A stretch of 5,767 nucleotides of DNA. Source: Methanothrix sp. Lineage in GTDB: Archaea; Halobacteriota; Methanosarcinia; Methanotrichales; Methanotrichaceae. The notes beneath the pieces were generated by a model. That model was given only the letters and a program-made list of their open reading frames with translations, was not told the DNA's origin and made no database searches. The stretch is taken from the NCBI GenBank assembly GCA_028688535.1, contig JAQTXY010000143.1, forward strand, positions 1-5,767, read 5' to 3'. Below, piece after piece: positions 4,513 to 5,767 of the stretch. A program made the position numbers and the translations under genes. How positions within the stretch are numbered: the first letter of the stretch is position 1; every line of letters starts with the position of its first letter.

Positions 4513-4914
4513 ATGATACGGATTGGAATAGAGGTCAGCAGAATAAATTTGCATAGCGACCTTCTTGAGCATCCGGGAAGGTACTTCTTCATCCTTCTGG
4601 CAGATAGCCGGGCTTCTCTATGCATTCGAACTTGTGATGCTCAGGGCGAGAATATTCAAGCGCATATCATTGACGGCTTTTCTTTAGACGAGGAAGGAAA
4701 CCTCTATTCTGTCTTCGAAGGCGGCATCAATGATGCTATTTTGGAGCATTACGACCAAAAGATACATTCGTTTGATGGGGATGAATACCCCCTCTCTTCT
4801 CATCTGATGCATATGATTTCCAGGATGCCAGATCTGGTGGATTGGATCGTCTCATCAATTCTCTCGGAAGGAAATAACCTGGTCATCTATTCCCTGGATT
4901 CCTGTGATCGATAA
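4513..4914 (+). CDS. Hypothetical protein, 133 residues, family not recognised
   Basis: I do not recognise this protein. The frame has natural-looking composition, ends with TAA at 4912-4914, and sits behind a good TATA box, which supports a real gene. The product is acidic and appears cytoplasmic, with no signal peptide. It has an N-terminal strand-like segment (IRIGIEV), a hydrophobic stretch YFFILLAD at 24-31, an acidic middle (FSLDEEGNLYSVFEGG, 56-71), and a helical C-terminal half ending in hydrophobic strands (NLVIYSL). Three cysteines (37, 41, 131) form no obvious metal motif. ATG at 4513 is the first ATG in frame, with only a weak gggtaag nearby; a TTG at 4498 would add five residues. 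The cupin gene follows after 37 bases and could be co-transcribed. Confidence 0.7.
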   Translation: MIRIGIEVSRINLHSDLLEHPGRYFFILLADSRASLCIRTCDAQGENIQAHIIDGFSLDEEGNLYSVFEGGINDAILEHYDQKIHSFDGDEYPLSSHLMHMISRMPDLVDWIVSSILSEGNNLVIYSLDSCDR

Positions 4915-4951
4915 TAATCTCCTTGTAGTAGTAATGTTAATTCAATAACAG

Positions 4952-5344
4952 ATGATCATAAGAGATTTGGCAAAATGCAGATACTTTCGGGCGACGGATA
5001 ATACTCTTATCTGCGAGCTACTTCACCCTGGCAGGGAGGGGCTGGATCTCCCCTACAGCATCGCACATGCCGTTTTACAGACCGGCGCGACATCCCTTCC
5101 TCATCGGCTGAAAACCTCTACTGAGGTCTACTTTATCCTGGAGGGTGAGGGTGAGATGCACATCGATACCGAGATGTCCCTAGTTCGAGCCGGGCAGGCT
5201 ATCCTGATTCCACCCGGATCCTGGCAATATATTCGAAATACGGGAGACGTTATTCTTAAATTCATTTGCCTGGTCAGCCCCTCCTGGCGCTCAGATGATG
5301 AAGAGATTGACGATTCTCACTTTGTGAAGCATAAGGAAACATGA
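4952..5344 (+). CDS. Single-domain cupin protein
   Basis: The 130-residue product is a small cupin beta-barrel. Motif 1 reads G45-A-T-S-L-P-H51-R-L-K-T-S-T-E58 and continues V-Y-F-I-L-E-G-E-G; motif 2 reads G81-Q-A-I-L-I-P-P-G89-S-W-Q-Y-I-R-N96. Spacing fits the cupin consensus, but two of the four usual metal ligands are changed: the second His of motif 1 is Leu53 and the His of motif 2 is Gln92, leaving His51 and Glu58. The opening M-I-I-R-D-L and the closing segment S-P-S-W-R-S-D-D-E-E resemble a common archaeal stand-alone cupin group of unknown substrate. No Shine-Dalgarno is seen before ATG 4952, so it may be leaderless or translated by coupling. There is no signal peptide. Fold is certain; function is open (sugar or small-molecule binding, or isomerase). 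Confidence 0.88.
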   Translation: MIIRDLAKCRYFRATDNTLICELLHPGREGLDLPYSIAHAVLQTGATSLPHRLKTSTEVYFILEGEGEMHIDTEMSLVRAGQAILIPPGSWQYIRNTGDVILKFICLVSPSWRSDDEEIDDSHFVKHKET

Positions 5345-5361
5345 AATTTGGGAAGGCGAAT

Positions 5362-5365
5362 GGAG
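5362..5365 (+). promoter_or_regulatory. Shine-Dalgarno site for the right-edge gene
   Basis: GGAG lies six bases before ATG at 5372. Two other in-frame ATGs, at 5360 and 5366, are close by. GGGAAGG at 5350-5356 is three bases from the first and nine from the second, so the exact start remains uncertain by up to four codons. Confidence 0.45.
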
Positions 5366-5371
5366 ATGCAT

Positions 5372-5767
5372 ATGCAAAACAGCGATGAATTCTTGAGAAG
5401 AGAGGTGGCCCGTGTCAGGGAAGAGCGAAGGCTCTCTGGACTGGAGGGCCTCGTAGGAGGGCTACAGGCCGTAATTATCAACACCGAGAAGCATCTGCAA
5501 AAAGCTGCCGTCGAGGAGCTCATCAGATATAGCGGCCTTCAAATTCAGGAGGCATTTGCGGATCGAGAGCACAAGACCTGCGTTCTCAAAGTCCCAGGCT
5601 CAGATAAGTTTCGCTCGGCTGATATCCTTATCCGCTCCAGGCTAAAGGGCATCAATCCATTCAGCGAATTCAACACTGCTCCACAGACCAGTGATCATCC
5701 TAACACTCGTCTGGAGACCTTTGTCTTTGAGACCTATGATATCAAGAAATATGTCTCTTTACAATCC
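5372..5767 (+). CDS. Hypothetical protein, 3' partial at window edge
   Basis: An open frame runs from ATG 5372 (or 5360/5366) to the end of the window without a stop, giving 132 visible residues. It begins with a charged helix (E-F-L-R-R-E-V-A-R-V-R-E-E-R-R at 6-20), continues through a mixed helical region, and then shows strand-like segments: T-C-V-L-K-V-P-G-S, A-D-I-L-I-R-S-R and L-E-T-F-V-F-E-T-Y-D-I-K-K-Y-V. The last segment vaguely recalls the end of a VOC/glyoxalase-fold module (strand, then D-I-x-x-Y helix), but no metal-ligand set is visible and I do not claim the family. It starts 27 bases after the cupin stop on the same strand, so co-transcription with the cupin is likely. Confidence 0.75.
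   Translation, partial: MQNSDEFLRREVARVREERRLSGLEGLVGGLQAVIINTEKHLQKAAVEELIRYSGLQIQEAFADREHKTCVLKVPGSDKFRSADILIRSRLKGINPFSEFNTAPQTSDHPNTRLETFVFETYDIKKYVSLQS

Noticed and set aside
4476..4556. Small plus-strand frame starting at ATG 4476
   Set aside because: Only 26 codons, in a different frame overlapping the start of the better-supported gene at 4513, with no ribosome-binding site.
5341..5388. ATG overlapping the cupin stop codon (ATGA) as a coupled start
   Set aside because: That frame closes after 15 codons; the long open frame begins at 5360-5372 in a different phase.
1..5767. Mobile elements, CRISPR arrays, defence or secondary-metabolite systems
   Set aside because: No transposase, integrase, terminal inverted repeats, short-spaced repeats or defence domains are visible; the only tandem repeat is protein-coding.

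Overview
The window looks like chromosomal DNA from a methanogenic archaeon of the Methanosarcinales, most likely a Methanothrix (Methanosaeta)-like species. Three things support this. It encodes the archaeal chromosomal protein MC1 and a DUF1699 protein, both typical of that order. It carries a queE gene for the archaeosine (7-deazaguanine) pathway. Its upstream regions contain archaeal BRE/TATA-like elements, with Shine-Dalgarno sites before some genes and none before others. The genus is an inference from family memory, not from a search.

Left part, plus strand (1-2355). The 3' portion of a long HEAT-repeat protein, open through the left edge, is followed by an MC1 DNA-bending protein. MC1 most likely starts at a TTG behind a strong ribosome-binding site. 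About 250 bases without an intact gene come next, holding a possible decayed reading frame on the minus strand and then a promoter with an overlapping inverted repeat. The DUF1699 gene follows; its C-terminus reads like a helix-turn-helix.

Middle part, minus strand (2422-4366). Transcription runs leftward: queE (7-carboxy-7-deazaguanine synthase), then a cyclophilin-fold DUF369 protein, then an exported SIMPL (DUF541) protein. The SIMPL gene has its own likely promoter overlapping the stop codon of the DUF369 gene. It converges with the DUF1699 gene over a 66-base gap that contains an oligo-T terminator on the minus strand.

Right part, plus strand (4513-5767). An AT-rich divergent promoter region separates queE from an unrecognised 133-residue protein. 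It contains a perfect 7-bp inverted repeat and a clear TATA element. A single-domain cupin and a partial gene running off the right edge follow.

The genes do not form one recognisable pathway. I see no mobile element, CRISPR array, rRNA, convincing tRNA or defence system. The most testable new ideas are that the DUF1699 protein is a small DNA-binding regulator controlling its own promoter, that the SIMPL protein has a Met/His-rich metal-site candidate, and that the queE/orphan intergenic region is a shared control region.
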